64,000 nucleotides of DNA from Pseudisothecium myosuroides (Eukaryota; Streptophyta; Bryopsida; Hypnales; Lembophyllaceae), in NCBI GenBank assembly GCA_951799445.1, contig OX637288.1, forward strand, positions 9,674,501 to 9,738,500. Reading direction: 5' to 3'. A program made the position numbers and the translations under genes. Numbering within the stretch: the stretch's first letter is position 1; each line of letters starts with the position of its first letter. The notes under the pieces are model-generated. The model was given only the letters and a program-made list of their open reading frames with translations. It did not search any database and was not told where the DNA came from. This document shows positions 12,061 to 24,137 of the stretch, piece after piece.

Positions 12061-12792
12061 GGGTCATTGCAAGAAACACCTGTACTATTCTCCGTCACAA
12101 TTGGAGTGATCTTGTTATCTTTTGCAATTATTTTTTATATACAAGTTTAATGAACATGAAATTTCAAAGGATTGTGCCTAACTTGATGTTTATCAGATCC
12201 CTTATTTTTTAGAAATTTCAAAAATCATTTTGTATTTAAAAATCATTTACGTTAATTTGTCACACTTTGAGGTTTAGGGGTTTTTACTATGTTAGGAGTC
12301 CCCAAATTTAACAATCTGGAGTTGAAATTTTCATGGTCTATTTTCATGGTAGGATAGCATATTCCTACCAAAGGGAATCTAAAAATATTTTATTTTGTGT
12401 CCTCCACATGAGTGCAAACAACACTCCCATTGCGCGCAATTTCTGAACAATGAGGACGGTTCTAAAATAATTTTTTTTGTGAAATCTCATCATCATCAAA
12501 TCTTCCCAAATGGCCAATTTTTACTTTTTTTAAAAAGTGCTTTTCCTATTTTTTACAAATTAAAATGTCAAACTACTGATTTTCATGAGATTTTGCACTT
12601 TTCTAGTTCTCCTATTTAGGGAATTTTTTTATGCTTTTCCTTCCTAGGGTACCTTCTTCATAAAGGTATATACATTGGACATATTTTTTATATTTTCTTA
12701 AAATTGATTTTCTAATTTTAAAGTACTCCCGAAAAATTCAGCAATACTATGCAAAACGCTACAAAAAATGGGGGTGTTTCTTGCAATGACCC
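12061..12792. mobile_element. ~730-bp TIR element, family A, inverted copy
   Basis: The ends GGGTCATTGCAAGAAACACC and GGTGTTTCTTGCAATGACCC form a near-perfect terminal inverted repeat of 20 bp or more. The interior matches the reverse complement of the 1744 and 50592 copies (for example a run of TTAAAGTACTCC near the right end, and tagttctcctattt). A 74-aa frame at 12395-12619 is not supported as a gene. Confidence 0.8.
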
Positions 12793-14118
12793 TAAGTAGC
12801 TTTCCTGCACTTTCCAGAGCAAACGGGATAACTTCAATAGTACTTGGTTATAAAAGTTTTTACCGTTTCAATTTGCAACCAACTCAGTGATGCGTGCAAA
12901 TTAGCAATTTTTAGGAGGATCCACTGTGTGGTTTTTGAGATTATAAGGTTTGATCAACATGATTTTCTGAGAATCTAGGTCTTGAGCGTCTAAAGAACAT
13001 CCCCTCTAATGCACAGGGATTAACCTTAAGGGATCGACTACCATTTTTTTAGCAATGTAGCACTTTTCAAAAGGTACAAACAGATAGAAGTTGTGATCGA
13101 GGAGTGCCTTTGATGTACAATTTTTATTATTACTTTGGATAAACAATGTAAAAGTTATAGCATGATTTCTTGTTTATTGCTTATATTTTGCTTGTGAAAT
13201 GAGCCAATCTAAGGCTGGCAACACCCCACAGGACATGAGCAAAGACTTGAATCCAAAACTCAAAGCGAGATAGGAGGCCTACCATTTGAGTTTGCCCAAG
13301 TTCCAAAATAATTGGAGCAATGGTAAAGGCTCAATCTTGCTCACCAATTTTTGAGATTCAAGTTTTTTTGTGAAAAAAAAATTTGGGTCTACAAGACATG
13401 TCATGCTATGACCTCATCGTTCAGATTTTCAATAGCACTTCACTGATGAGAGATTATTATTTTTTTAAATATTGACATTGTAAGGGTTGTTGCAAGAATC
13501 ACGTGCCGTTTTTAGTCGCAATTTTGTCTTAAATGGCCTACTTCAATGAGTAATATAACTTTTGGAATAATTTTTTTCTAAATGAAATAAAGATGATAAT
13601 TTGTAAAGGATTAAAAATAATATGTTTCTAGAAACTCTAGTCTATAAAAATGTATCTCTAAAAGTTATGTTAAAAAAAAAGCAATGAAAAATGCCCTTCA
13701 AAAGGATATTTTGATGTTTGAATTTTAGAAAATAGTTTTAAAATAAAATAAAATAAAATAAATATTGGCCATTTTTCTATTTCGAAGGTGCTCCTTCTCA
13801 ACCATTTGCATCTTTGGAAAAAAAAACTACATTCTCTTCACTTGCACAAAGGTAGTATATTGTGAGCACATATGGAAGGTGGATACTTTTTTATTTTTAG
13901 AACATCTCTTTGTGGGCTTGTGTAACTTTAGTAGAAGTCTTTGTTTCCCAGTGTTGACCTTCAAATTTGCATTTTTGGGTGAAAAATAAAACTCCATACT
14001 ACCCCAATTCAAATGGCAAAAGTAAACATCTAATTGGGGGCTATTTTAAAATAGACTTTTTTTTAAATTGGAAAAAACTACTCAATGTATAAAACTACCA
14101 CATGTACCTTCATTTCAA

Positions 14119-14246
14119 ATTAGTTTTTTTTGACACAAGTGTGTTGAACAACACATTGCAAGGGATTTCCATCAGGTAAAAAGGCTGATTTCACGCCAGA
14201 TAAACACAACCTGTTGCCACCAGGTATCAAACCCGCAACCACGCCC
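14119..14246 (-). mobile_element. SINE-like retroinsertion (copy B)
   Basis: This is the same insert as at 1163-1289, again flanked by CTTCATTTCAA on both sides (about 14108-14118 and 14246-14256), with the poly-A tail on the minus strand. Its presence at the identical site in both duplicates shows that it inserted before the duplication. Confidence 0.65.
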
Positions 14247-14662
14247 TTCATTTCAATTTCATGTAAAACAAATATACAACTAAAAAAACATCCATTTGGG
14301 GCGACGGGGTAAAAAAAAAACAATTTTTTTTGCAATCACCTAATGTGGTTTTTGGCATATATGTATACATATTCTATATTTTTTTTCTACAAACACAAAT
14401 ACTTTGAATTTTTTTGACAACAGTGCAAGCAACTTGTTGAAGATAAATAATTCCAAGAAGTGCAAGACATGCGACCAAATCTACATGTAGCTTTTCCCAT
14501 GTAATCAAAATTGCTTAGGAAGTTGGGAGTCTAAAAAACTTTGTTTTATAACTTTGGACCTTATAATCTTGTAAACCACAAACAAACCGGTTTTGAAATT
14601 TTGAAGGTATATTCAACTCATACATGAGCATCACATCTTATAGGTTACAAAACAATTTTTTC

Positions 14663-14884
14663 CACTATAAGAGAAAAGGGTGTTTTAAGTGAGTTTTTAA
14701 GTATAGTCTTAGACATATGATTTTAAGTAATGACCTTTAATGAGATTTTCAACAAATTTTTGTTTAAAACACATGTGTTTTAAGTAAAGATTTGTTGAAA
14801 ATCTCATTAAAGGTCATTACTTAAAATCATATGTCTAGGACTATACTTAAAAACTCACTTAAAACACCCCTTTCTCTTGTAGAG
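14663..14884. mobile_element. CACTA-type foldback MITE with TTC target duplication
   Basis: The element consists of two nearly perfect inverted arms of about 100 bp around a short centre. It starts CACTATAAGAGAAAAGGG and ends CCCCTTTCTCTTGTAGAG, a variant of the plant CACTA terminus CACTACAAGAAA. The trinucleotide TTC flanks both ends, and 3-bp duplications are diagnostic of CACTA transposons. Duplication copy A carries a single TTC at the matching place near 1711-1713, which is the empty site. A second copy lies at 30293-31417. It has no coding capacity; an RNA from it would form a long hairpin. Confidence 0.85.
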
Positions 14885-14954
14885 TTCAATTTTTTTGACA
14901 CCTCCACAGAGCCGGTGGTCTCCATTTTAGAAATTCCACTGCTTGAACATCCTT

Positions 14955-15662
14955 GGGTGAATGCAAGAAACGCCTATCGATTTGGTTGCATTTTGACTAT
15001 ACTCATGATTTTTCCTAGAGTATTTTAAAATTAGAAAAAAATAAATAATTTGAGACTAATGTACACACCTTTAAGATGAAGGTAACCACCAAAGGAAATG
15101 CATAGAAAAATTCTCTAAGCAAGAGAACTAGAAAAGTGCCAAATCTCAAGAAAAATGGATACTTTCATGTTTTAATTAGTTAAAAATAGGAAAAATAAAT
15201 AAATATATAAAATGAAAATTATTCATTTGTAACAACTCTATGAAAATGGTCATTCACTCCAAAATAATATTTTATATGTTACAAAATGCAAGCAAAAAAA
15301 ATTGCACTTCGTGGACTTTCATACCACATAAAATTAATTATATTTAGAATTCCTTTAAACAATAGCTACAAGTCTACTAGAAGACCATCGCCTCCAAATT
15401 TCAGCTCAAAATTCATTTTTTGGAGTACTAAATAGTACTAAAAACCTCCAAATTGGCAAGTGCGCATAAAATTGGGGACTATTTCTGGATAATAAAATAT
15501 TTTTGAAAATTACAAAAAAATTAGGCAAGGTTTATAATAGTTATGAGTACCATAATTATAAGTCTTGAGTCATTTGGAGCCAAAAACGCAAAGGTTATGG
15601 CCAAAAAACAAATCAACATGCAAGGTGTGATGCAATATAGTTAAAGTGTTTCTTGCATTTAA
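14955..15662. mobile_element. ~730-bp TIR element, family A (copy in duplication B)
   Basis: This copy corresponds to 1744-2470. The left end is GGGTGAATGCAAGAAACGCC. The right end (AGTGTTTCTTGCATTTAA) is slightly decayed. Confidence 0.75.
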
Positions 15663-16873
15663 TAAAAACCTTTACGGATTATGACCTAATTCATCATTTT
15701 AGTCAAATTCATCACATGTTCAAAAGTGTTTAAAATTTAGAAGTTTATTAAATTTTTACCTCATCAATTTTACATTCATATAGAAAATGGTTTGAGGCTC
15801 TGCAACAAAATAAATCTAAGATGTACAAGTACAAGGCCTTGGAATCAACTCCTTGTCCTATGTAGGTAACAAGATTCAAATCTATACCTTCTGCATGAGA
15901 GGTGGCCATTCCTTGGCATTGCTGGGGCACTTGGCCCCCTCACCTCCTACATGTACATACCTAGAAAAATCATCATTTGTAATAAGTCTTCCTATTATTT
16001 TGTCATTCTAGGTATATTTGGCACCACCGTGTGAGTTGTGAAGGTCATATTCGACATAAATCAAATCTTTTTTTAATAAAAGTACTATATGGTATCTAGT
16101 AATTGGTGCAAGATGACATGGACTTGTTAAAATCTGACTCCACCAAATCTAACCTTCACGTACGGTAGGTCCAAATGAAATTTGCGTTAAAGCAAATGGA
16201 GACAACAAGTGGTAGGGAGTTTAACAGAAGAATACAACAAATAGGTTTCACTTCAAGCACATGGAGGCAAAAGCTAGTACAAACTACAAAGTTTTAACTT
16301 TGGAATCAGAGGATTCTTTGTAAGCGACTATAGAGACCAAATTAGCTTGAAATGAATCGAGAAATGAATCAATTGCATATTGAGTCAATTATGGCTCTAA
16401 TCCCAATATTAAGGTTTGGTCTTCAAGGCCCATGATACTATTAGTGTTTGTTTTTTTAAAATTATGAGATTTTTTTTTAATTTTTCTAAATTTGCAATAA
16501 AAAATAAAATATTTTTTTTTGTCCTCATAGGCCTTGATGGTGTACAACCTTCACCTACAATCCATAATAAAATATTTATTAAAGTGAGAATCTAAATTTT
16601 TTCTCTTCATTAAAAAAAGTAACATATGTGTATTGATGTTTGCTACATGCTTGCACAATTCAAATTTGAAAATTCATCACTATTATTTGTCAATCATTTA
16701 TAACATTAATTGATTTTTGAAATGTAAATTTCATAAAATATAAAATTTTGGGTATCATGGCATGGTTGGTCTAAACTATGTTAATACACAATGTTGATTG
16801 TCTATTGCTAAAAATTAAATTTCTATATTATATTGTATGCAATTATTAGAACTTGTGTGTAAAAGAGACATAG

Positions 16874-17602
16874 AGGTAATTACAAAAACACCTACTTATT
16901 TTGTTGCGTTTTTATAGTACTCATGATTTTTTTGGAGTATTTTACAGTTAAATTTTTTTAATCAATTTTTAAAATACTATATCCAATGTACACACCTTTG
17001 AGGAAATTGTATTTTAGAAAAACAAAGCATTGAAGAATTCTCTAAGTAGGAGAACAAAAAAAGTGCAAAATCTTTAAAAAAAATAGGTATTTTGATGTTA
17101 TAATTTGTAAGAGATAAGAAAAAAATTTAAAATTTAAATAAAAATAATTCATTTGTAACAATTGTATAGAAATGGTCATTCATCAAAATAACCACCAAAA
17201 TATTATTTTACATGTTTCAAAATGCAAGTAGAAAGAATCTCACTTTGTGGAATTTTATACAATATAGAATTAACTATTTTAAAAATTCCTTCAAAAATAG
17301 TTGTTAGTGTATTATAAGACTCCATCTCCTCCAAACTTCAATTTCAATTTTGTTTTTTGGAGGTGGAAATAGTACTAAAATCCACCAAATTAGAGGGTGT
17401 GACATAAAATTGGGGATTATTTTTATGTAATAATACATTTTTGAAAGATGGAAAAAAATAGCCATAGCGTATAATAGTCATGAGTACCTTACCTATGAAT
17501 CTTGAATCTTTTGGAGTTATAATAAAAAAGTTATGGCCAAAAATAAATTAATAGTCTATATATGATAAAAAAAAATAGTAGATTTGTTTCTTACAATTGC
17601 TT
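16874..17602. mobile_element. ~730-bp TIR element, family A, diverged copy
   Basis: The ends are AGGTAATTACAAAAACACC and TTGTTTCTTACAATTGC, which are degenerate versions of the family A termini. The interior landmarks are shared (GTTGCGTTTTTATAGTACTC, GACATAAAATTGGGGATTATTTTTA). The copy lies just beyond duplication B and in the same orientation as the 1744 copy. Confidence 0.65.
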
Positions 17603-18923
17603 ATAGACCTTCTGCCAAGGCTTTGTATTCCATACGTGAAGGGCAAGATCAACATTCCTTGCCACCGAACATTATTATTTTTTGCCAGAAAATAAGGTTT
17701 AAGTGATGCTTCAAATAGAAGTATTCTCCAAGATTTTCTTTTTTCCATTCAATTTTTAGAAATGACTTTGATATTTATATTTATTTATATTTTTAGAAAT
17801 GACTTTAATAATTGTTTTGTTGCCAAATCTATAGTATAGATATGGTAAAGAACATTAAATGCAATCAATCATCATGAATTAGACATTCTCGCACTTGGCC
17901 AAGTGCACTGACCATATGCACAATTGCGTGTTGAAAAGTGTTTTTCCCAAACCATGGTACCCTCTAACTTTTTCAGGAACGTATTTCATCTATTCTATCC
18001 CACATTTGGGCTTGTGATTTATACAATGGGGATTCTCCTTCTTCTTCTTTTAAGCAAAAACAATGAATTGCAAATACTTTCTTCAATCTCAAAAATTCTT
18101 CTTGCTTGTACGCTTTTGACTTTTGCCATCACATAATGCAATGGCATTAATATTATATCATTTTCTTATCCAAAATTACTAAATCTGACCCTATTGTGGT
18201 TGTTATCCATATCATAGATGTACAAAAGTGATTATTGCAAAGGTAGAAATCCTAAAGGACCTAGTGCAGTGTTGTACGGAGAGACTCATGTCACCAAATG
18301 CATCTCAGTTCTTCCAATGTGCTTGAATGGTTGGCCTTCAATTAGCACGTTGTTTGTAATAAATCCATGATCCAAATGACTTCACTAAATTGGTCTATGA
18401 CTACAAACCTTAAAATAGAAATGAGGTTGTCTAATAAGGCAGGAGGCTCTAAAATTGCATGGCCATTAAGAACTGCTCCTATAAATGGTTGTGAAATGGA
18501 AATGAGGTGGTTCTAAAATTGACCTCTATAGTCATTGAATGAATTAAGGAAAAAAGCATTATCAATTGCAAGAGCCAATCATTCTCTTTGCTTTCCCCAT
18601 CTTTCTTTAGAATTGCAAGTGAATGGTTTATGGAAGACCTAGGGTCATAAAGAGGGACCTACGACCCAATTTGTTTGAAAATTCATAAGTAATTCAAAAA
18701 TGCTTGGAAAAATACAAAACTACTTGTGTTAGATTCCTCACCTATTTTTTCTTTCTCTAAAAAATGAGTTGAAAATATTTCCATTCAAGGAAATACATGA
18801 AAAAGGCAAACCAGCCCTTAGATTTGCAATTTTTGAGCCTCCTACCTTACTATCCCTTCCACAATGGTCAATTTAGTCAAGATGTTTAGATTTCTTAGTG
18901 AAAAGCTTACTCCTTTGTATTGT
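17603..18923. other. AT-rich intergenic DNA, nothing recognisable
   Basis: No gene is supportable. The 70-aa plus frame at 17924-18136 is hydrophobic but has no start context, partner exons or recognisable family. Confidence 0.45.
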
Positions 18924-19076
18924 TTAACCCTGAAACGACATTGAGGACCAAAAGTGTCACTCTGATAAATGACTTCATTGTTCATTGTAGAAACAAAAAG
19001 CGCACCTGTATTGTTCAATAATCAAAGCATTTCGGTGATTACATTGGTCATGGGGGTTGTGTCCTTTTAGGGTTAA
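18924..19076. mobile_element. 145-bp MITE flanked by TTAA
   Basis: TTAA at 18924-18927 and 19073-19076 brackets a 145-bp segment. It starts CCCTGAAACGACATTGAGGACC and its other end reads, in reverse complement, CCCTAAAAGGACACAACC. The terminal inverted repeat is imperfect over about 13 bp, and both ends begin with CCC as in the larger TTAA elements. The interior is too short to code. Confidence 0.65.
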
Positions 19077-19881
19077 ACTGCTTGAAGTGATGCAACAAGC
19101 AACGCTTTTTTTTACTATAGAAACTCTATTCCTGGCAGCATGCCATTGCATTAAATTTTAGAGGACGCCAATTCATTTTTGCATCTATCAGAATTGGCAA
19201 AATTTTGCCCAAAATAAAAGCGCTGGCAACAAGTATCCTCCTTATTCTACCTAGAAATGAGTTTATATGGTGCGATAGCATGCTGTGACTCACTCACACT
19301 TGAATCAATAGTAATATCACTTAAGGTAAATGCACCCATAATTGATCATGACCCATGATTGGCCAACCTGTAGGGGGCTTGGTAGGGGGCACTATTTCCA
19401 ACCAAGGCTGAAAACTTGAAATGTATTTTTTCAAGGTTGGGACTAATAAAGTTTTGACACATGTCCCAAAGTGGTGAGGAAGAAAAGGAAATAGTGAGTG
19501 GGAAAGTAGTTTTTTAGATGATTGGAATTGGATGACTTTAGACATTAACTACTAGTCTGGACAACTTTTTGACTCCCAAAATTCATTATAACTTCAATTT
19601 TGGGAATAAAATTACACAAATTTGAGAATCCACATATTTCTTATCTTTCTAAATGAAAAAAAAATTCATGTGTCTTAAAACTACTCATCATTCGTTGCAA
19701 AATCCCTTGAGTGATCGGATATGGGTACATTCACCTTAGATATGTTGGGCTCAAAAAACTCATATTGTCCCTCAGCTGACGCATGTGAATTCCTTCATTA
19801 TCTTTTTTGTCTAGAGCTTTGCAATTCCGTTGATTCGTCCCTTTGAACCGTTCACTTCTGATCTTTGCTCTTTCCTTGCAG

Positions 19882-20051
19882 CAGGTATAAGATACATTGC
19901 ACCAATGAAGACTCTTGTACAAGACAAACTCTGGAAAATGAGACCAGAGGTTCAGCTCTTGAGAGTGAAATGCCAGGAATAAACCAGTGACTTCAGGCAA
20001 ATAAAGGTTCGAGAAATGCTAGATACAGATACTATACTGATCACTCCTGGG
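19882..20051 (+). pseudogene. Ski2-like DExH helicase exon relic (MER3/HFM1-like)
   Basis: The stretch follows a good 3' splice site (TTTCCTTGCAG, ending at 19881) and reads YIAPMKTLVQDKL, then RVKCQE, then, after an in-frame TAA at 19980-19982, TSDFRQIKV...TILITPG, before a possible GT donor at 20052. The order matches motifs Ia (APMKALVQEKL), Ib (CQELTGD) and Ic (ILTTPE) of Ski2-like DNA helicases such as the meiotic crossover helicase MER3/HFM1. I see no P-loop, DExH or other exons nearby. The in-frame stop and isolation point to a captured or decayed exon. Assignment to MER3 rather than another Ski2 member is tentative. Confidence 0.5.
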
Positions 20052-20293
20052 GTAATGTAGATATATTTGGTCTCTCTGATTTGATATTATTTCCAACAGT
20101 CTTACATTTTCTACTTGACAAGGAGGAGAGCAAATAAATGCACTAATGTCCGAGGCAGAATGAAAGTATTAATACAATACTTTCAAGAAGAATGCTAATA
20201 ATTTTTGTAACGCGTCTCCAAACTCCTTTTGAATAGTGGTCTTTTGATTAGCGCATTCTTTGTTGTTTCAGTGTAGAAATATGCGGAAATGGT

Positions 20294-20818
20294 TTGCCAG
20301 GGGAGATGATTTCAGCACCTACGGACATGGACTACTGCTGTTGTTTTTCACACGGCCAAGGTTGCGTCCTTACAGGTTTACAACACTCAAATAAACTACA
20401 AAAGAATGCCAGAACGATGATGAGCTACAGACAACTCAACTTGCCAGCCAGTCAAAGAACCCAAACTTCCGTGTATCACAGAACTCAAGAACATGAAAAA
20501 AGAAGTTTCAGAAACCACAATTCAACTTTAAAACTTCCAAGCATACTAAAAAGATTAGAAGGATCACACTACATGTACCTACATGCAGTAAGGCAAACCT
20601 TAAACCCTAAACCCTTAACCATAATAAAATCTCATTCCCTCAACCCTGAAACCCTGAATCCCTCGTTCGTGTTCATTATGTCACTGAAATTGACCACTTA
20701 TGTGCTTGGGGCTGCTCTTTTTTCAACCAGGGAAGGATTGGGTGAGGGTTGTTCAATTCATACAGAATTGTGGTTTTCTGAATTTCTTTCTCACTGGAAA
20801 TCCTGCCTTGTTTTCTAA
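20294..20818 (+). CDS. Uncharacterised 174-aa open frame, doubtful
   Basis: This is the longest uninterrupted frame in the left third, 174 codons, but I recognise no domain. Its middle is encoded by telomere-like CCCTAAA/CCCTGAA repeats (20600-20662), which gives a TLNPKPL...NPETLNP pattern, as happens when repeats are translated by chance. No promoter or splice evidence was found. It could equally be non-coding DNA upstream of the element at 21013. Confidence that it encodes protein is low. Confidence 0.15.
   Translation: MPGEMISAPTDMDYCCCFSHGQGCVLTGLQHSNKLQKNARTMMSYRQLNLPASQRTQTSVYHRTQEHEKRSFRNHNSTLKLPSILKRLEGSHYMYLHAVRQTLNPKPLTIIKSHSLNPETLNPSFVFIMSLKLTTYVLGAALFSTREGLGEGCSIHTELWFSEFLSHWKSCLVF
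20600..20662. repeat. Interstitial telomere-like motifs
   Basis: Two short clusters of degenerate plant telomere repeat units are visible: TAAACCCTAAACCCTTAACC and, 25 bp later, CAACCCTGAAACCCTGAATC. There are too few units for a former telomere. They may be telo-box-like motifs or chance. Confidence 0.45.
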
Positions 20819-21012
20819 ACTGTGGACAAATTCACCCCTGAGGATTCTTTATTTATTTCGCAGTAGAAGATCCTGAAGATTGTGAGTATTCAGCTGTTCT
20901 GTTTCGCTTGTGAGTCCCGTCCCACACTCACGTGATTTTCAAGATACTTGGCAACATAAGGTTCTGCACTGCAGTTCTCTCTCTGGTTTCACCGGCTCTT
21001 TGAAGAGACGAC

Positions 21013-21851
21013 CAGTACACTAAATTTGGTAAGTAGTGTTGTTAGTGTTAGAACATTATTTACCCAATTTAACACTATTTTAGCTCGATAGTAAAATTAG
21101 ATGAATGACAGAGGGAGTCAGAATTTTTACGAGAGTGCATTTAGGATTAGATGGGAACTAAATGAAATGCTGAAATAGACAATGAGATGCTGAAATGCTG
21201 AAATAAATAATGAAATGCTGAATTGCTGAAAAAAATGCTGAAAAGTGCTAAAATGCTAAAAAAAAAGTGGTGACAAAAAAAAAAAAAAACTCTTTTTCAG
21301 AGGAAATAGAGGAGAGAAAGACAAATACAATGGTGTCATCCAATGTTCAATCACATACATCAAAAGAAAGATATAGGCGACGGAAGTTTGAAATTAATCG
21401 GCGGAAAACCATAGAGCGGGAAACCACGGAGTATACCCCCCCCCTCCGTAGAAGGATCCTCCTTCAAGTGATGGAGCGGAGAGCTCCTCCACCTCTTCTC
21501 TCACAATCTCTTCAAGGCGGCCACCGGACAAGGGAGAAGTGGGGCAAGCAAGCAAGCAAAAATGAAAGTTTTTTTAGAGAAGGAATTGGAAGACGTGAGG
21601 TGGAAACCATAGTGTCCCAGGGAAGGGCCAGAATTGGACAATGGGAGTCGGAAATTATATTTTTCTAGGGAAGGGCCAGAGTATGACGGCAAGAGGCGGA
21701 AAACACAGTTTGCCAGGGAAGGGGCAAATTTTGACGGCGGGAGGTAAGTGCCCCAACACTATTTACACATAAGTTGGAAAATAGTGTTGGGGGTAAAAAA
21801 TAAGGAACAACACTAATTATCACCCAACACTATTTACCAATTTTAGTATAG
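21013..21851. mobile_element. 839-bp TIR-bounded element with internal repeats
   Basis: The left end (CAGTACACTAAATTTGGTAA, then GTAGTGTTG) and the reverse complement of the right end (CACTATACTAAAATTGGTAA, then ATAGTGTTG) match over about 29 bp. Subterminal AACACTATTT motifs recur in both orientations. The interior has a degenerate AATGCTGAA microsatellite (21170-21260), three degenerate ~49-bp units around CCAGGGAAGGGCCAGA (21617-21760), and a 133-codon Arg/Glu-rich frame (21267-21668) with no recognised domain. A near-CACTA terminus suggests a non-autonomous CACTA-like element, but no 3-bp duplication was found. Confidence 0.6.
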
Positions 21852-23678
21852 TGACCTAACAAAAATCCAACCCAAATTGTTTTTGTGAATCTTGGACTCT
21901 TGCTTAATTTTCTACATTCAGGGAATGTTTTACTCTGAAATATCGAGATGTTGTATTTTGCTTGTGAGGTCAACACTCACATGAATTTAAAGATGGCTTG
22001 GCAACATAGGGCTTGTGCACTTCAAACACACAAATCTTTTCTTGGTGTCTGGATGGCCTAATGACAAATTATCTTATTTGCAATTGTTAGCAGAGTTGAG
22101 AGAAATCCAACCCAAGTTGTGTTCATACATAGTCAACTTTACTTTGCAAATTTAGAAGTTGAAAATATTAAACACCGATGTACGGAGATACAAGTGGTCA
22201 ATGTCTCGCCGCCTCTAGATTATCATGTTTGTTGCATCGGTAGAGTGTGGTGGAATTAGCACGATCTGAATTACATCCGTCTATAACCTTAGGTCCATGC
22301 GAGTCCTAGCATACGCGTCTATAATTGTCACTAATTAGAATTGAGTGTTGTTCCTATTGTTGAACAATAATTATTTTTGTAAATCTTATTGGCAACTAAA
22401 AGAGGATTCCAACCAAGTTTTTTTATTTTATTTTTATAAAGTGCCAAAGTGGTTGCATAAAATGTGATAGTGGTGCTCCAAATTTCAACATATTGGATAG
22501 AAAATATAACATTAACACATATCCATGATTATGTTTTCATCCACAAATCTGGCAATTTCATCCGAGATGTTTTTTTAATTGAATTTTTTTGGCAAAAGCT
22601 TTATAATTCTTCATTAGTTTTTAGCCAAATTATTTTTTTCTAGTGCAATCTAGCACTATAAGGCCAAAAAAAAGCTCCAATTCCAACGCATTGTTTTTAA
22701 TGTATATTAGTTAAATACCATATGAATAAGATATGAATTTTTAAAGTATTGTTCGTAGGTTGTGTTAAGAACCAACAATAGGCTCTCATAGATTTTCATG
22801 TTTTAATTGTATACATTTTGAAAAGTGACAATTATTGATCCCAATGTAGATGTTGCATTTAGGGCAATATTGATGTAAATAACCTAGAGCTTTATACCCT
22901 TGAAAATGGGTCGGCCAAAGGTTACAAAATATTACAATAAAAAATTCAACGCTAGAGCATTAGAAAAATCATTAGGAAAAATATGTTTTGGCTGATCATT
23001 AGAAAAAAAATCCAACAACGTAGATATTCATATAGATATACATATATACATGGATCTTAAGAAGAATGTGGATTATCCCATACCTTTTGTTATCAACATG
23101 AGTAGATACCGATGTCTGAAGTTTTAAATTTTGAGATAATAATTTTTAATTGGACTAGGCTGTTTGGCTTCAGTTTTATTAATTGAGGCTTAGCCACATT
23201 AAGCACAATTCTGGTGCCATTCACCAAACTCCAAAAATTGGTGCCTACGGTGCATACAATTCAATTCCTGAGTCCAAAGGTTACAGGAGCACTTGCACAT
23301 CATTTGCCCCAAGTGTTAAAAATTGCTTTCAGGTAGTAATCAACCCAAAGTTTGCCTAGTAAGGGATGAGGTGATTGATTTCCGTGATGACTTGTACTAA
23401 CCTAAACTTAATTTAGCTCCTCATTTTATATTGGTCACTTGTATTCTAATTGTCATGCCTGGGTGAAGAATGCCTTTCAAGTGATTGGCATTTATATTCC
23501 CCTCTATCAACATGACTGGTCCAAACTTATTTTTGTCTCTCATAGACGTGCCCCCCCTCAAAACTAATAGGCAAATGTCATTCATTTACTACTTGAAGTG
23601 TAAAAATTCCAACCCTGCTTCCAGTAATGTAAACCAGCAAACCCATGTGGGTCCGGAAAATCAAAACAGTCAGACAAG
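21852..23678. other. AT-rich intergenic DNA with a weak flanking repeat
   Basis: About 110 bp at 21935-22040 (TTTTGCTTGTGAGGTCAACACTC..GGCTTGGCAACATAGG) resembles 20895-20990 on the other side of the 21013 element, a decayed direct repeat. The rest shows no gene or clear element. The short frame at 23485-23682 has no recognised family. Confidence 0.45.
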
Positions 23679-24137
23679 TTGACCTTGCATTCTAGAGTGG
23701 ACCGTACCCTGCTCCCCTGCCTGCCACCCTCAAATGCATTGAACGTCGACGAAGCTTACCACGCCCTCACCGTCGAGGAGATTATTTTTGCCTCGACGTT
23801 CTGGACTAACATGAAACCCCAAAACAAAACTCTCAAGCTAGCAGTGTGGTTTTGTGACAGTAGTTGTATGAGTGGATACATGAGAAGGTGATGTAGAATG
23901 GGTTGCGGTTTAAAACAATGAATGTGTAAGTCGTGGAGCAATGGCAGCATAGGAGGACGGTGCTGGAGACAAGCTTCAAAAACATGGCGTTTGGGGTTTA
24001 TGCGATGGTGAATCAGGAGTATGAGAGGGAGATGGGGACATTGATGGGGGAGGTGGTGCACCTGAGTTTAATTTGCCGGTGGTTTGATTGGATGTCAGGA
24101 GGATCCATGTACTGTATATTTTCATTTTGCCATTAGG
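23679..24137 (+). pseudogene. Decayed exon of an unidentified plant gene
   Basis: A protein-like frame runs from about 23700 (ALTVEEIIFASTFWTNMKPQ...KLAVWFCDSSCMSGYMRR) to a TGA at 23889. Shifting frame by one restores NGLRFKTMNV-stop-VVEQWQHRRTVLETSFKNM and then YAMVNQEYEREMGTLMGEVV...LSLICRWFDWMSGG, ending at TAG 24134-24136. The amino-acid texture across the breaks (amphipathic, Trp-rich, balanced charge) suggests one former coding exon of about 150 codons with one frameshift and two stops (TAG near 23892-23894 and TAA near 23921). I do not recognise the family. GC content is higher than in the surroundings. Confidence 0.45.

Larger units (their letters stand above)
12953..16730. repeat. 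Segmental duplication, copy B
   Basis: This is the direct repeat of 1-3500. Relative to copy A it has gained a 222-bp CACTA-type MITE (14663-14884) and a short extra segment after it, and it has minor indels elsewhere. It contains the SINE-like insert (about 14119-14246) and the TIR family A element (14955-15662). No gene is present. Confidence 0.9.

Noticed and set aside
1..16730. LTR retrotransposon with 3.5-kb LTRs made of the two direct repeats
   Set aside because: The similarity runs past the window edge, the copies show no TG..CA ends, and the 9.4 kb between them has no gag-pol or primer-binding site.
20600..20662. Ancient telomere or chromosome-fusion point
   Set aside because: There are only two or three degenerate units per cluster, too few to claim a telomeric array.
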